From contig NZ_AP018448.1 of assembly GCF_030294945.1 (NCBI RefSeq), positions 682,001 to 746,000 on the forward strand: 64,000 nucleotides of DNA. The letters run 5' to 3'. The notes under the pieces were generated by a model. It did not search any database and had not been told where the DNA came from. It saw only the letters and a list, made by a program, of their open reading frames with translations. Every line of letters begins with the position of its first letter. Positions within the stretch are counted from its first letter, which is position 1. This document shows positions 42,713 through 51,861 of this stretch, in pieces. Source of the stretch: Streptomyces graminofaciens. Its GTDB lineage: Bacteria > Actinomycetota > Actinomycetes > Streptomycetales > Streptomycetaceae. The position numbers and the translations under genes were made by a program.

Positions 42713-42985
42713 GGTTCGACGAGCAGCACGGAGAAACGGACCAGCGGCAACGCCGGCACCCCGCCCCGTGCCGACTCGACAGGCACCCCCGGCCCCGTCC
42801 GTCGGCGATTCCCGCCTGGCTCACTCCCACGCGGGAGGAAGCCTCCTCATGTTTTCGGATAACGGAACGGACACATGGGCCGATCGACGTCCCAACGGAA
42901 ACCGAGCCTTGCGCACACTGCCAAGTTCCTGGGAGTACGACCGGTGTGAGCGGGAGGGGTCATGTGTGTGTTCTGCGGCGAGCCC

Positions 42986-44188
42986 TCAAGGGGTCAGCGT
43001 CAGGCAGGCGTTGTGGCCGCCGAAGCCGAACGCGTTCACGAGGACGGCGCCGACCGGGCCACGGCGGGCGTACCCGGCCACGATGTCCAGCTCGACTTCG
43101 GGATCCTGCGCGTCGAGGTTGACGGTCGGTGGGACGGCACGGTCGCGCAGCGCGAGGACGGCCGCCAGCGCGCCGAGTGCCCCGGCCGCGCCGAACAGAT
43201 GCCCGGTCATGGACTTGGTCGCAGTGACGGCGGGATGGGTGCCGACCGCCCTGGCGATCGCGCGTGCCTCGGTGAGATCGCCGTGGGGTGTGGAGGTGGC
43301 GTGGGCCAGGACGAGGCCGACGTCCCCGGCTGCGAGTCCGGCGTCGGCGAGCGCGAGGCGTATGGCACGGCTCTGGCCGTCGGGATGTCCCGCCGTCAGG
43401 TGGTGGGCGTCGGAGGTGATGCCGGACCCGGTCAGCCGGGCGTGCACCCGGGCCCCGCGGGCGGCGGCGAACTCGGCCCGCTCCAGGACCAGCACGGCGG
43501 AACCCTCGCCGATCACGAAGCCGTCCCGGTCCCGGTCGAAGGGCCGGGACGCCAGCTGGGGAGCGTCGTTGCGGGTGGAGTGCGCCGTCGCCTGCGCGAA
43601 TCCGGCGAGCGGCAGGGGATGCAGACAGGCCTCGGCGCCGCCCGCCACCACGATGTCGGCGCGGCCGAGCCGGATCAGGTCCATGGCCTGGGCGACCGCC
43701 TCCGCACCGGACGCACAGGCACTCACCGGTGTGTGGGCACCGCCCCTCGCCCCCAGCTCCAGGCTGACGGCGGCTGCCGGGCCGTTGGCCATCAGCATGG
43801 TCACGGCCCGTGGGGAGACCCGCCGGGCTCCGGAGCGCTCCAGGACGTCGTCCTGACCGAGCAGGGTCAGCACACCACCGGTGCCGGTGCCGATCACCAC
43901 CGCCAGTCGGCAGGGATCGACCTCGGGCCGGCCCGCGTGCGCCCAGGCCTCCCGGGCCGCGACCAGCGCGACCTGCTCGCACCGGTCCAGCCTGCGCGCC
44001 TGAACCCGATCGAGTACGGCGGTCGGCTCGACCCGCAGCCGGGCCGCGATCCGCACCGGCAGTTGCTCGGCCCACTCCTCCTCGATCCGGGCGACCCCCG
44101 ACTCACCGGCCAGAAGGGCGGCCCAGGTGCTCGGTACGTCCCCGCCCAAGGGCGTGGTGGCACCGAGCCCGGTCACGGCGATGTTCAT
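42986..44188 (-). CDS. Beta-ketoacyl-ACP synthase II-like ketosynthase
   Basis: A 400-residue KAS II/FabF-type condensing enzyme. The Cys nucleophile is in VSACASGAEA, the first His in LAHATSTPHGD (usual HGTSTP), the second in KSMTGHLFGAAG, and the closing NAFGFGGHN is intact, so it should be active rather than a chain-length factor. ATG 44188 has AAGGAG nine bases upstream. No partner KS-beta or ACP gene adjoins it. It is the last gene of an operon with a FAD monooxygenase and a GNAT-like protein, 68 bases past the former; it probably elongates an acyl chain in a small lipid-like pathway (inference). Confidence 0.92.
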   Translation of the reverse strand: MNIAVTGLGATTPLGGDVPSTWAALLAGESGVARIEEEWAEQLPVRIAARLRVEPTAVLDRVQARRLDRCEQVALVAAREAWAHAGRPEVDPCRLAVVIGTGTGGVLTLLGQDDVLERSGARRVSPRAVTMLMANGPAAAVSLELGARGGAHTPVSACASGAEAVAQAMDLIRLGRADIVVAGGAEACLHPLPLAGFAQATAHSTRNDAPQLASRPFDRDRDGFVIGEGSAVLVLERAEFAAARGARVHARLTGSGITSDAHHLTAGHPDGQSRAIRLALADAGLAAGDVGLVLAHATSTPHGDLTEARAIARAVGTHPAVTATKSMTGHLFGAAGALGALAAVLALRDRAVPPTVNLDAQDPEVELDIVAGYARRGPVGAVLVNAFGFGGHNACLTLTP

Positions 44189-44256
44189 CCGACGGTTCTC
44201 CTTGGGGTGTGCGGTGGATCGGGTCGCCGGGGCGGGTCGGGGTGATGCAGTACCGC

Positions 44257-45597
44257 TCAGAGCGGTGGACGTGGTGTGGGCGCCGGCAGGCCCATCAGGC
44301 GGCCGCGCACCACCGCGGCGACCACACGGGGATCGAACAGACAACTCGGCGCGGCCATCAGGTGGTACACACGGTCCAGCGCCCGCTGGGCCCGGACGTC
44401 GCCGTGGGCAGCGAGCCGGTCCACCTCTCCGGACCAGCGGCCGAACAGCCCCGCCAGCCCACGGGGGCGGCGGTCGCGTTCGCGATGGCCCAGGTCCTCG
44501 CCCGTGGCGATCTCCCAGGGGAGATCCGCGGCGCGGGCGAACCGCCGCAGCAGGCGACGCTCCCAGCCGGGCCCGGTCCCCTCGGCCAGCGCATCCCGCA
44601 GCAGCAGCGCCTGTTGGGCGGCCACGGTGATGCCCTGCCCGTAAACCGGGTTGAACGCGCACAGGCTGTCGCCCGTCACCAGCAACCCGGCGGGCCAGTG
44701 CGGCAGGCGCTCGTAGTGATGGCGCATGTTGCCGGTGCGCCGGTGCACGGCGGGTTCGGTCAGGGGACGGGCTCTGGCGGTGAAGTCCGCGAGCGCGGGA
44801 TCACGCAGCCGGCTCAGGAACCCGGCGAACTCCTCCGGATCCCGGGGCGGCCTGTGCTCGCCGGCACCCACCGCCGCCACCAGCCAGCGACCCCCTTCCA
44901 CCGGCAGGGCCACACCGCCCGCAGGCAGCTCACGCGTGGGCAGTACGACTATGCCCGCTGCCCGGCCGAGCACATCGGGGGGCGCGTGGTAGACGCGCCC
45001 GGCATAGCCGAACCGCGCGTCGACCGCCGAGGTGGACACCTCGCCGCAGCCCAGGAGAGCCAGCCAGCGAGGGAGTCGGGAGCTGCGTCCGGATGCGTCC
45101 ACCACGAGGTCCGTGCTCACAGCCGGACCGTCGGCGCGCTCGACCAGCCAGCCGCTCCCGGAGGGCGAGCGGGCCAGGCCGCGCACGCGGGCGCCGGTCA
45201 GCAGACTCACGCCGGGAAGAGCGGTGACCCGCTCCCTGACCACGTGTTCCACCAAGGGCCGGGTCGCCGAGACCAGTTCGAAGGCGGGTGTACCGAACGG
45301 GGCCCAACCCCGCTCGCCGAGCCATGCCAGGTCGCCCGTGTCCAGCGGCACGCCGCCGGCCGCGACCAGCTGCGCCCGCAGGCCGGGCAGCAACTCCTCG
45401 ATGGCGCACAGCCCGCGGTGCAGCAGCACATGCGGCTGGCGTCCCTGGGGCACGCCGGGGCGTGGGGCGGGTGCCTCGCCGCTTTCCCCGAGATCCTGTT
45501 CGAGAACGATCACGGTCCGCCCGGCCTTCGCGAGCGCGCCGGCCGTCAGCAGCCCGGCCATCCCGGCCCCGATGACGACGGTGCGGCCCGTGTTCAT
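44257..45597 (-). CDS. FAD-dependent monooxygenase (MonCI/Lsd18-like group)
   Basis: A 446-residue flavoprotein. N-terminal dinucleotide fold VVIGAGMAGLLTAGALAKAG ending in VLEQD, and the second FAD motif GDSLCAFNPVYGQGITVA. The segment GVPQGRQPHVLLHRG is shared with the polyether epoxidases MonCI and Lsd18, which suggests alkene epoxidation or hydroxylation, though many uncharacterised relatives exist. The start overlaps the stop of the GNAT-like gene as ATGA. Next to a ketosynthase and a decayed acyl-ACP desaturase, an unsaturated acyl chain is a reasonable substrate (inference). Confidence 0.9.
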   Translation of the reverse strand: MNTGRTVVIGAGMAGLLTAGALAKAGRTVIVLEQDLGESGEAPAPRPGVPQGRQPHVLLHRGLCAIEELLPGLRAQLVAAGGVPLDTGDLAWLGERGWAPFGTPAFELVSATRPLVEHVVRERVTALPGVSLLTGARVRGLARSPSGSGWLVERADGPAVSTDLVVDASGRSSRLPRWLALLGCGEVSTSAVDARFGYAGRVYHAPPDVLGRAAGIVVLPTRELPAGGVALPVEGGRWLVAAVGAGEHRPPRDPEEFAGFLSRLRDPALADFTARARPLTEPAVHRRTGNMRHHYERLPHWPAGLLVTGDSLCAFNPVYGQGITVAAQQALLLRDALAEGTGPGWERRLLRRFARAADLPWEIATGEDLGHRERDRRPRGLAGLFGRWSGEVDRLAAHGDVRAQRALDRVYHLMAAPSCLFDPRVVAAVVRGRLMGLPAPTPRPPL

Positions 45598-46298
45598 GAC
45601 GAGGCCCGTGACGTGCGCACGAGACGGAAGAGGAGGTGGCGCAGCCGCTGCAGCCACGGAAGAGGCACATGACGCCACAGGAGCGCACCGCCGGACAGGG
45701 GGACGCGTCCGCGAATCACCGCGCCGTAGTCGAGTGACGCAGGGTGCGGAAAATAACCGGGCTTGCAGGCGACGATCTCTTTGAAACCCTTGTTGTAGTA
45801 GTAGCGAAGCTGTGGATCCCGGGGCAGGCCATGCCGCCTTTCGCGCATGTACACCTCGGCCGTGGAGCTCGGATTCGCTTGCTTCCACGCCCGGAATCCC
45901 GGCATGGGCGAGCCGAGATATATGTCCCGCCATCCCTGATTCAGTGCATAGGGCCAGAAGAACTCGAAAATTGCTGTCACCGAGTCGGCGTCCACACTGG
46001 TCAAACTGATTCCGAACAATGAATGAACGGTGTCTTCGGACAGCTCCTCCACGCGTGCACAGTCGGCCCAGTCGGCCGCCGAGCACACCCGGTCTCCGCT
46101 GATCGGCTTCATGAAGAGCGAGGCCAGTGCCACGCCGCTGGACGAATCGAACACACCAATGCTGAGCTGCGGATACATCCGTATGCGAGCCTCCAGATCG
46201 GCACCTGTGGCTGCCTGATGGCGATCCCACTTCGTCCGTTCCAGCGCCAGCAGAGCCTCGACGTCTTTCGGCTCCAGGAAGCGAGTTTCAAAGGGCAT
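45594..46298 (-). CDS. GNAT-like acyltransferase
   Basis: A 234-residue protein with a GNAT-type layout: strand-helix start (ETRFLEPKDVEALLALERTKW), central strands (LSIGVFDSSSGVALASLFMKP) and late YYYNKGFKEI. No recognised subfamily. ATG 46298 with GGAG eight bases upstream. First gene of the three-gene operon, with an operator-like 16-mer 48 bases before it. The sequence is noticeably less GC-rich than neighbours, with many A/T third positions, which suggests transfer. Confidence 0.75.
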   Translation of the reverse strand: MPFETRFLEPKDVEALLALERTKWDRHQAATGADLEARIRMYPQLSIGVFDSSSGVALASLFMKPISGDRVCSAADWADCARVEELSEDTVHSLFGISLTSVDADSVTAIFEFFWPYALNQGWRDIYLGSPMPGFRAWKQANPSSTAEVYMRERRHGLPRDPQLRYYYNKGFKEIVACKPGYFPHPASLDYGAVIRGRVPLSGGALLWRHVPLPWLQRLRHLLFRLVRTSRASS

Positions 46299-46346
46299 GG
46301 CACATTCTCCGACGGCTTGTCTCTTCGGTTGACGGAATCATCACCG

Positions 46347-46362
46347 CCGACCGATCGTTCGG
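46347..46362 (-). promoter_or_regulatory. TetR/PaaR-like operator, copy 3
   Basis: On the minus strand CCGAACGATCGGTCGG, differing by one base from the copy upstream of paaA (CCGAACGAACGGTCGG). It lies 48 bases upstream of the GNAT-like gene and so would control the ketosynthase operon. Confidence 0.65.
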
Positions 46363-46543
46363 GGAAGGGGTAAAGGCATGTCATTGGATTCCGTGCACCA
46401 GTTGTTCATGCCGGATTCACCTTGGAAAACCTTCATTCACCGAGACTGCGAGCTGAATGTGACGACCGTTACCTTCTTTCACAGGGCCGTGAATTTCGGG
46501 TATGGTCCGAGCGTTCCACACCCTCACCGCCCCGGGAATTCGC

Positions 46544-46965
46544 ATGACCGCTGGACCCACGTCCGACATACGAGTGCTCATGGACCGGAACCCGTCGTGG
46601 AGAAAGCCCTGAACCGCCATCCGGCGGGCGCCAAGGAGTGGTTCCCGCACCAGTACGTGGGAGCCGGGGCCGCGGCCACGAGGGCCCGCCCGCCGGAGCG
46701 GCCTGGCGACCTGGCGGCCTGGCGGCCTGGAGCGATCCACACTGCCGGACGTACGCACCTCACTGGTCGTCAATCCGATGGCCTCAGCCGTGACCTCCTT
46801 CCGAATGCCCGGCCACGGCATGGACGGCTTCACCCGCAAGTCCGCCCAGATCACCCAGATCACGTCCTCGAACGCCCCGCCGGGGGCCCGGACAGCGAAC
46901 GCGCCCGCGAGGAACTGGCCTCCTACCTCACCGGATGCACGAGCGGAGAACGGCGAGCCCGATGA
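46544..46965 (+). pseudogene. Acyl-ACP desaturase remnant
   Basis: Pieces in three frames match the family: EPVVEKALNRHPAGAKEW then FPHQYV (N-terminus, from about 46590), then TLPDVRTSLVVN joined directly to RMPGHGMDGFTRKSAQI (the C-terminal region), and ERAREELASYLTGC. The central four-helix part with the diiron ligands is missing. An ATG at 46544 may be the old start. It is a decayed stearoyl/acyl-ACP delta-9-type desaturase gene, divergent from the ketosynthase operon. Confidence 0.65.
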
Positions 46966-47774
46966 CGTACCACGTGAACTTCCAACCGCTGCCGCCCGCG
47001 GAAGGCGACCCGGCCGCACATCTGCGCCGCCGGACCCCCGCCGTCTTCCGTGGACTCGCCGCCGACTGGCCGGCCGTCGGCTCCTGGGCCTTCCCCCGCA
47101 TCGCCACCCTCGGCCCGGCCCTGCCGGTACGGCTCGTTCGGGGCAACCGGGAGACCACCCGCACGGAGTTCATCCACTCGGACCTGGGAACGTACCTGCA
47201 CCAGTTGTCCGAACCCCCTGCGGCGAACGGCGAACCCCTCTACCTCAAGGAGTTCGACCTGCTCAAGGCGTTCCCCGAGTTGCGTACCGAGCTGGGAGAG
47301 CTGCCCTTCCTGTCCGGTGGCGGCGTCGCCTCCCGGAGCGCGTGGATCGGGCCCGCCGGGGCCCGCACCGGACTCCACCAGGATCTACTGGACAACTGCG
47401 CCGTCCAGATCACCGGCACCAAACGCTTCCTCCTGGCCCGGCCCGGCACCGTCGAACGAGCCGGAGCACTGTCCGCCAAGTACGACGCCTGGGCGCGGCT
47501 GTCCCGCGTGGGCATCGAGGAACTGGCCGTCGGCGGGCGGGCGGTGGCCGACGGGCATCTCTTCGTCGTGGACCTGGAACCGGGCGACGTGCTCCACGTG
47601 CCTGCCCGCTGGTGGCACGAGGTGGTGAATCTCAGCGCGGGCATCCTCCTCAGCGGTTTCTACGGCTCCCGGGCCCATGTCGCGCGTGTCTGGGCCCAGG
47701 TTCAGCTGCGCGAAATGCTGCATCGCGCCCGGTTGCTCGGCTCCGAGGGCTGCACCTGTCATCCGGCTCGGTGA
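46962..47774 (+). CDS. JmjC/cupin-8 family oxygenase
   Basis: A 270-residue 2-oxoglutarate/Fe(II)-type oxygenase. The metal motif HxD is HQD in RTGLHQDLLDN, the distal His is in VPARWWHEVVN, and FLLARPG gives the cosubstrate strand. N-terminal TPAVFRGLAADWPAVGSW is typical of cupin-8 (FIH-like) hydroxylases. It may hydroxylate a protein, peptide or small metabolite. ATG 46962 is preferred; ATG 46935 is possible. It overlaps the end of the desaturase remnant and may once have been its co-transcribed neighbour. Confidence 0.88.
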   Translation: MTYHVNFQPLPPAEGDPAAHLRRRTPAVFRGLAADWPAVGSWAFPRIATLGPALPVRLVRGNRETTRTEFIHSDLGTYLHQLSEPPAANGEPLYLKEFDLLKAFPELRTELGELPFLSGGGVASRSAWIGPAGARTGLHQDLLDNCAVQITGTKRFLLARPGTVERAGALSAKYDAWARLSRVGIEELAVGGRAVADGHLFVVDLEPGDVLHVPARWWHEVVNLSAGILLSGFYGSRAHVARVWAQVQLREMLHRARLLGSEGCTCHPAR

Positions 47775-47984
47775 GGCGAGGCGGGGCGAGAAGTCTTTCG
47801 GCCGCTCAGTAGGCAACCGGAGTGTTCCGCCATGCCCGACAGGTCGACCGCCGTCTCAGCGCAGCCTCCGCGACCACTCCCCCGGCTCCAGAGGCGTCCG
47901 GTCGCTTACGCCCGTTTCCTCCTTCGGAACGCGGGGATTGCTGAGGGTCTCGGTGCCCAGGCGCATTCCTGGCTGTGGCGGCCG

Positions 47985-48250
47985 GTCGACGGTGGGCCAC
48001 GAGTTCGACGCACCCCGAATGCGAGGTGATCACCGGCTTCCCCGGTCTCGCCGATCTCTCCGGGGCAGGCGTCCTGGCCCAGATCGGCGACGGTGGTGGC
48101 CGGTTGCGCAGACGCCCGGCCGACCTCGGGCAGCGGGTCCAGGACTGGTACACCAAGCCCACGGAATCCCGCGTCGCACACGACGAAGAACACGGCGGCG
48201 GGGTTCCTGCCGGCATGCTTCCGGGCCGGATGGCGGATCCGTCCCGATCG
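47985..48250 (+). pseudogene. IS110-family transposase fragment
   Basis: The frame reads HPECEVITGFPGLADLSGAG then VLAQIGDGGGRL, matching the conserved IS110 C-terminal block (xxTSxPGxGxxxGAxxLAEIGD). Only this block survives, and sequence on either side (47775-48326) shows no intact gene. Confidence 0.55.
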
Positions 48251-48326
48251 CCCTGGCTCGTTGTGGCTGGAGGCAACGCCGCGGACCTTCTCGACGGAGC
48301 CCCGGCCCAACGCCGTCCGGGAGCCC

Positions 48327-49094
48327 TCACAGAAACGTCGCCCTGCCAGGACCCTCCTCGGCGAAGCTGCGCATCCCCCGCTCGCGGTCCTCGGTCGCGA
48401 ACAGGCCCGCGAACCAGTTCCGTTCGATGGTGAGACCGGTGTCGATGTCGGTCTCCCGGCCCTGGTCGATCGACTCCTTGGCGGCCCGCAGGGCGAGCGC
48501 GGGGCCCTTGGCCAGCTGTGCGGCCCAGGCGTGTGCCCTCTCGTACACCTCGGCGGCGGGAACCACGAGGTCGACCAGGCCGATCCGAAGGGCCTCGTCA
48601 GCCTTGACCATCCGGCCGGTGAAGACGAGGTCCTTGGCCTTGGAGGGGCCCACGAGCCGGGACAGGCGCTGGGTGCCGCCCGCGCCGGGGATCAGACCGA
48701 GCAGGATCTCGGGCTGGCCGAGCCTGGCGTCGTCCGCGGCGATCCGGTAGTCGGCGCACAGGGCCAGCTCGCATCCGCCGCCGAGCGCGTAACCGGTGAC
48801 GGCGGCGACCACCGGCTTCGGGATGCGGGCGATGCCGGTGAACGCTTCCTGGAGCGGGCGCGAGCGCCTGACCATCTCCGCGTGGTCGAGGAGCTCCATC
48901 TCCTTGATGTCCGCGCCGGCCGCGAACACCTTCTCGCCGCCGTACACGATCACCGCCCGGATGTCGTCGCGGTCCGTCACCTCTGCGGCCAGCTCGCGGA
49001 GCCGGTCCTGGGTGGCGATGTCGAGGGCGTTCATCGGGGGGCGGTCGAGGCGGATCGTGCCGACGCCTTCGGCGACTTCCAGATGCACGGACAT
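48327..49094 (-). CDS. paaF: Enoyl-CoA hydratase of the phenylacetate cluster
   Basis: A 255-residue crotonase. Oxyanion hole in FAAGADIKEM and GYALGGGCELAL, catalytic glutamates in the CEL and PE (GQPEILLGLIPGAGGTQRL) positions, both intact. It would hydrate 2,3-dehydroadipyl-CoA in phenylacetate breakdown. ATG 49094 follows the paaE stop by eight bases with GAGGAAG as ribosome site, so it is the distal gene of the paaABCDE operon. The paaF assignment rests on position and family. Confidence 0.88.
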   Translation of the reverse strand: MSVHLEVAEGVGTIRLDRPPMNALDIATQDRLRELAAEVTDRDDIRAVIVYGGEKVFAAGADIKEMELLDHAEMVRRSRPLQEAFTGIARIPKPVVAAVTGYALGGGCELALCADYRIAADDARLGQPEILLGLIPGAGGTQRLSRLVGPSKAKDLVFTGRMVKADEALRIGLVDLVVPAAEVYERAHAWAAQLAKGPALALRAAKESIDQGRETDIDTGLTIERNWFAGLFATEDRERGMRSFAEEGPGRATFL

Positions 49095-49102
49095 GGGCTT
49101 CC

Positions 49103-50215
49103 TCAGCTGTCGAAGTCGACGGTCAGCGTCTCGGAGACGGGGAAGGTCTGGCAGGTCAGCACATAGCCGGCGTCGACCTCGGCGGCTTCGAGGGCGAAGT
49201 TGCGGCGCATGTCGGCCTCGCCGTCGGTGACGAGGGCGCGGCAGGTGCCGCACACGCCGCCCTTGCAGGCGAAGGGCAGGTCGGGGCGCATCTTCTGGGC
49301 GCCGTCCAGCACCGTGGCCGCGCGGGGCAGCGCGGCGGTGGTGGACCGGCCGTCAAGGGTGATGGTGACCTGGCTGACCGGGCCCTCGGCGACGGCATCC
49401 TCGTGCCGCGCCTCCCGCACCGGCGCGTCGTCCGCGAAGAACAGTTCCCGGTGGACAGAGTCCTCGGGTACCCCCAGGTCGGCCAGGACCTGTTGGGCGT
49501 CGCGGACCATGCCGTGGGGTCCGCACAGCCACCAGTGGTCCGCGGTGGTGACATCGACCAGCGCGTCGATGAGCGCGGACAGGCGCTCGGCGTCCAGGCG
49601 GCCGGAGAGCACTTCGGCCTCGCGGGGCTCGCGGGAGAGGACGTGGGCAAGCTGGAAGCGGGCCGGGTGGAGATCCTTCAGGTCGGCGAGTTCGTCGGCG
49701 AACATGACCGAGTGGGTGCGGCGGTTGCCGTAGAACAGGGTGACCCGCGAGCGGTCGTCGGCGGCGAGGACCGACTCGGCGATGGACAGCATGGGGGTGA
49801 TGCCGGACCCCGCGGCGATGAGGACGTGGTGCCCTGGTGCGGTGAGGTCGGGGGTGAAGGCGCCCGTCGGAGGCATCACCTCCAGGGTGTCGCCGGGCCG
49901 TACGTCGTGGACCAGCCAGGAGGAGAACAGGCCGCCGGAGACTTCGCGCACCCCGATGCGCGGCCGTGCGCCCACCGGGGAGCAGATCGAGTAGGAACGC
50001 CGCTCGTCCCGCCCGTCGACCTCGCGGCGCAGGGTGAGCGACTGGCCCGGGGTGAAGTCGAACTCCTCGGCCAGGTCGGCGGGGATGTCGAAGCCGAGGG
50101 CGACCGCGTCCTCGCACAGCCGCTGCACGGCGGCCACGCGCAGGTGGTGGAAGGCCGGGCGGCGCCGCCGCACGAGCGTGGAGCCGGCGGTGCCGGATGG
50201 CTGCAGATCCTCCAT
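49103..50215 (-). CDS. paaE: Phenylacetyl-CoA epoxidase reductase subunit
   Basis: A 370-residue ferredoxin-reductase fusion: FAD-binding (RRSYSICSPVG), NAD-binding (LIAAGSGITPMLSI, WWLCGPHGMV) and a C-terminal plant-type 2Fe-2S domain (CKGGVCGTC..LTCQ). It passes electrons from NAD(P)H to the diiron oxygenase PaaAC. The start overlaps the paaD stop by one base (TGATG). Confidence 0.95.
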   Translation of the reverse strand: MEDLQPSGTAGSTLVRRRRPAFHHLRVAAVQRLCEDAVALGFDIPADLAEEFDFTPGQSLTLRREVDGRDERRSYSICSPVGARPRIGVREVSGGLFSSWLVHDVRPGDTLEVMPPTGAFTPDLTAPGHHVLIAAGSGITPMLSIAESVLAADDRSRVTLFYGNRRTHSVMFADELADLKDLHPARFQLAHVLSREPREAEVLSGRLDAERLSALIDALVDVTTADHWWLCGPHGMVRDAQQVLADLGVPEDSVHRELFFADDAPVREARHEDAVAEGPVSQVTITLDGRSTTAALPRAATVLDGAQKMRPDLPFACKGGVCGTCRALVTDGEADMRRNFALEAAEVDAGYVLTCQTFPVSETLTVDFDS

Positions 50216-50736
50216 CAGATCTCCTTGACGTACTCGAAGGGTTCGCGGCAGGCGCGGCAGCGCCACAGCGCCTTGCAGGAGGTGGCACCGAAGCGGGAGG
50301 TCTCCTCCGTGTCGGCCGAACCGCACAAGGGGCACGGCACCGCCGTGCGGGTGGGGTACAGCGTCAGCGTCAGCGGCACCGGGCCGGGCGTGGGTCGCGG
50401 CGCCGGTCCGGGAGGGGCGATGCCGTGCTCGGCGAGTGTGCGGCGACCGTTCGGCGTGATCCAGTCCGTGGTCCAGGGCGGATCGAGAACCGTGCGCACC
50501 CGGACGTGCTCGTATCCGGCGGTGGTGAGGCGCGCGGCCACTTCGGCGCGCATCTCGGCCATGGCCGGGCAGCCGGAGTAGGTCGGGGTGAGGCTGACGA
50601 CGACCGTCCCGTCCTCACCGACCTCGACGTCCCGCAGCACGCCGAGGTCGGCCAGGGTGAGCATGGGCAGTTCGGGGTCCGGCACGCGCTCGGCGATGTG
50701 CCGGGCGCGGCGCACGTCCGTCAGTACGGTCACCAT
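50215..50736 (-). CDS. paaD: Phenylacetate epoxidase assembly protein PaaD
   Basis: A 173-residue MIP18/DUF59-type protein with an N-terminal DPELPML..TPTYSGCPAM and a C-terminal zinc ribbon (CPLCGS..CKALWRC..C). Thought to mature the Fe-S or diiron centre of the complex. ATG 50736 with GGAGG just upstream, overlapping the paaC stop by seven bases. Confidence 0.93.
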   Translation of the reverse strand: MVTVLTDVRRARHIAERVPDPELPMLTLADLGVLRDVEVGEDGTVVVSLTPTYSGCPAMAEMRAEVAARLTTAGYEHVRVRTVLDPPWTTDWITPNGRRTLAEHGIAPPGPAPRPTPGPVPLTLTLYPTRTAVPCPLCGSADTEETSRFGATSCKALWRCRACREPFEYVKEI

Positions 50737-51557
50737 GTCGCCTCCGGGTGGGCGCGGGCCACGCTCTGCAGCTCGGTCAGCAGGGGAGCGAGGTGCTCGG
50801 TGTGCTCGCCGTCGCGGCCGGCGCCGGGCAGCGGCCGGTACACCGGCAGGGGCACTCCGGCCGCCTCCGTGACCTGCTTCAGTACCGCCCCGACCTCGTC
50901 CCGGACGTCGTACGCGGTGAACAGCTCGTCCAGGTACGGCGCGACCTGGTCCCACGCGTCCCGCATCCGGCGATGGGACTCGGCGGTGCCGTCGCCGAGG
51001 CGGACGACCCACTCGGCGGCGTACTGCCGGTGATACGCAAGCTCCTTGACGCCCTTGGCGGCGATCGCGGCGAGCACCGGGTCGTCGGAGGCGGCGAGCC
51101 GCTCGAAGTGAGCGAGCCTCCATGCGGAGAGCACCAGCAGGCGTGCGACGGAGAACGCGAAGTCGCCATTGGGGAGTTCGGCGAGGCGTACGTTGCGGAA
51201 GTCGTCGGCGTCGCGGAAGTAGGCGTAGGCGTCCTCGTCGCATCCGGTGCCGTCGACCTGGCCGGCGCGGGAGTACAGCAGGCGGGCCTGGCCGAGCAGG
51301 TCGAGTCCGATGTTCGCCAGGGCCACCTCCTCCTCCAGCTCCGGGGCTCGGGTGGTCCACTCGGCCAGGCGTTGCGCCAGGACGAGGGCGTCGTCGGCCA
51401 ACGCGACGCAGACAGCGGCCAGTTCGCCGGCGTCGATGCCGTTGGGCACCGCGCCGTCCACTCCGTGCAGTGGGTCCTCGAAGCCGGTGCCGTAGGCCCA
51501 GCGTGTGTCGTCCTCATGTCCCTCGGCGAGGGTCAGGTAGACGTGGTCGTCACTCAT
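50730..51557 (-). CDS. paaC: Phenylacetyl-CoA epoxidase structural subunit PaaC
   Basis: A 275-residue ferritin-like protein (LANIGLDLLGQARLLYSRAG, KELAYHRQYAAEWVVRLGDG), the structural partner of PaaA in the ring-epoxidising complex. ATG 51557 with GAGGAG upstream; spaced ten bases from paaB. Confidence 0.95.
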   Translation of the reverse strand: MSDDHVYLTLAEGHEDDTRWAYGTGFEDPLHGVDGAVPNGIDAGELAAVCVALADDALVLAQRLAEWTTRAPELEEEVALANIGLDLLGQARLLYSRAGQVDGTGCDEDAYAYFRDADDFRNVRLAELPNGDFAFSVARLLVLSAWRLAHFERLAASDDPVLAAIAAKGVKELAYHRQYAAEWVVRLGDGTAESHRRMRDAWDQVAPYLDELFTAYDVRDEVGAVLKQVTEAAGVPLPVYRPLPGAGRDGEHTEHLAPLLTELQSVARAHPEATW

Positions 51558-51567
51558 GCCCTGCTCC

Positions 51568-51861
51568 TCAGATGTGCGGGACATCGTCGGGGATGTCGTA
51601 GAAGGTCGGGTGGCGGTACACCTTGTCGGCGCTGGGCGCGAAGAAGGGGTCCTTCTCGTCACGGGTGGAGGCCGCGATGTGCTCGCTGCGCACCACCCAG
51701 ATCGAGACGCCCTCGTTGCGGCGGGTGTACAGGTCACGGGCGTGGGTGAGCGCCATCCGGTCGTCGGCGGCGTGCAGCGAGCCCACGTGGACATGGTTGA
51801 GCCCGCGCTTGCCGCGCACGAACACCTCGTACAGCGGCCAGTCCTGCTTCTCGGCGGTCAT
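51568..51861 (-). CDS. paaB: Phenylacetyl-CoA epoxidase subunit PaaB
   Basis: A 97-residue protein with the family pattern [20 protein letters not shown] and [18 protein letters not shown]. It bridges PaaAC heterodimers. The start overlaps the paaA stop as ATGA. Confidence 0.96.
   Translation of the reverse strand: MTAEKQDWPLYEVFVRGKRGLNHVHVGSLHAADDRMALTHARDLYTRRNEGVSIWVVRSEHIAASTRDEKDPFFAPSADKVYRHPTFYDIPDDVPHI

Noticed and set aside
47806..48330. 174-codon minus-strand frame opposite the IS110 fragment
   Set aside because: Ser/Arg/Pro-rich shadow; the plus strand carries recognisable IS110 sequence.
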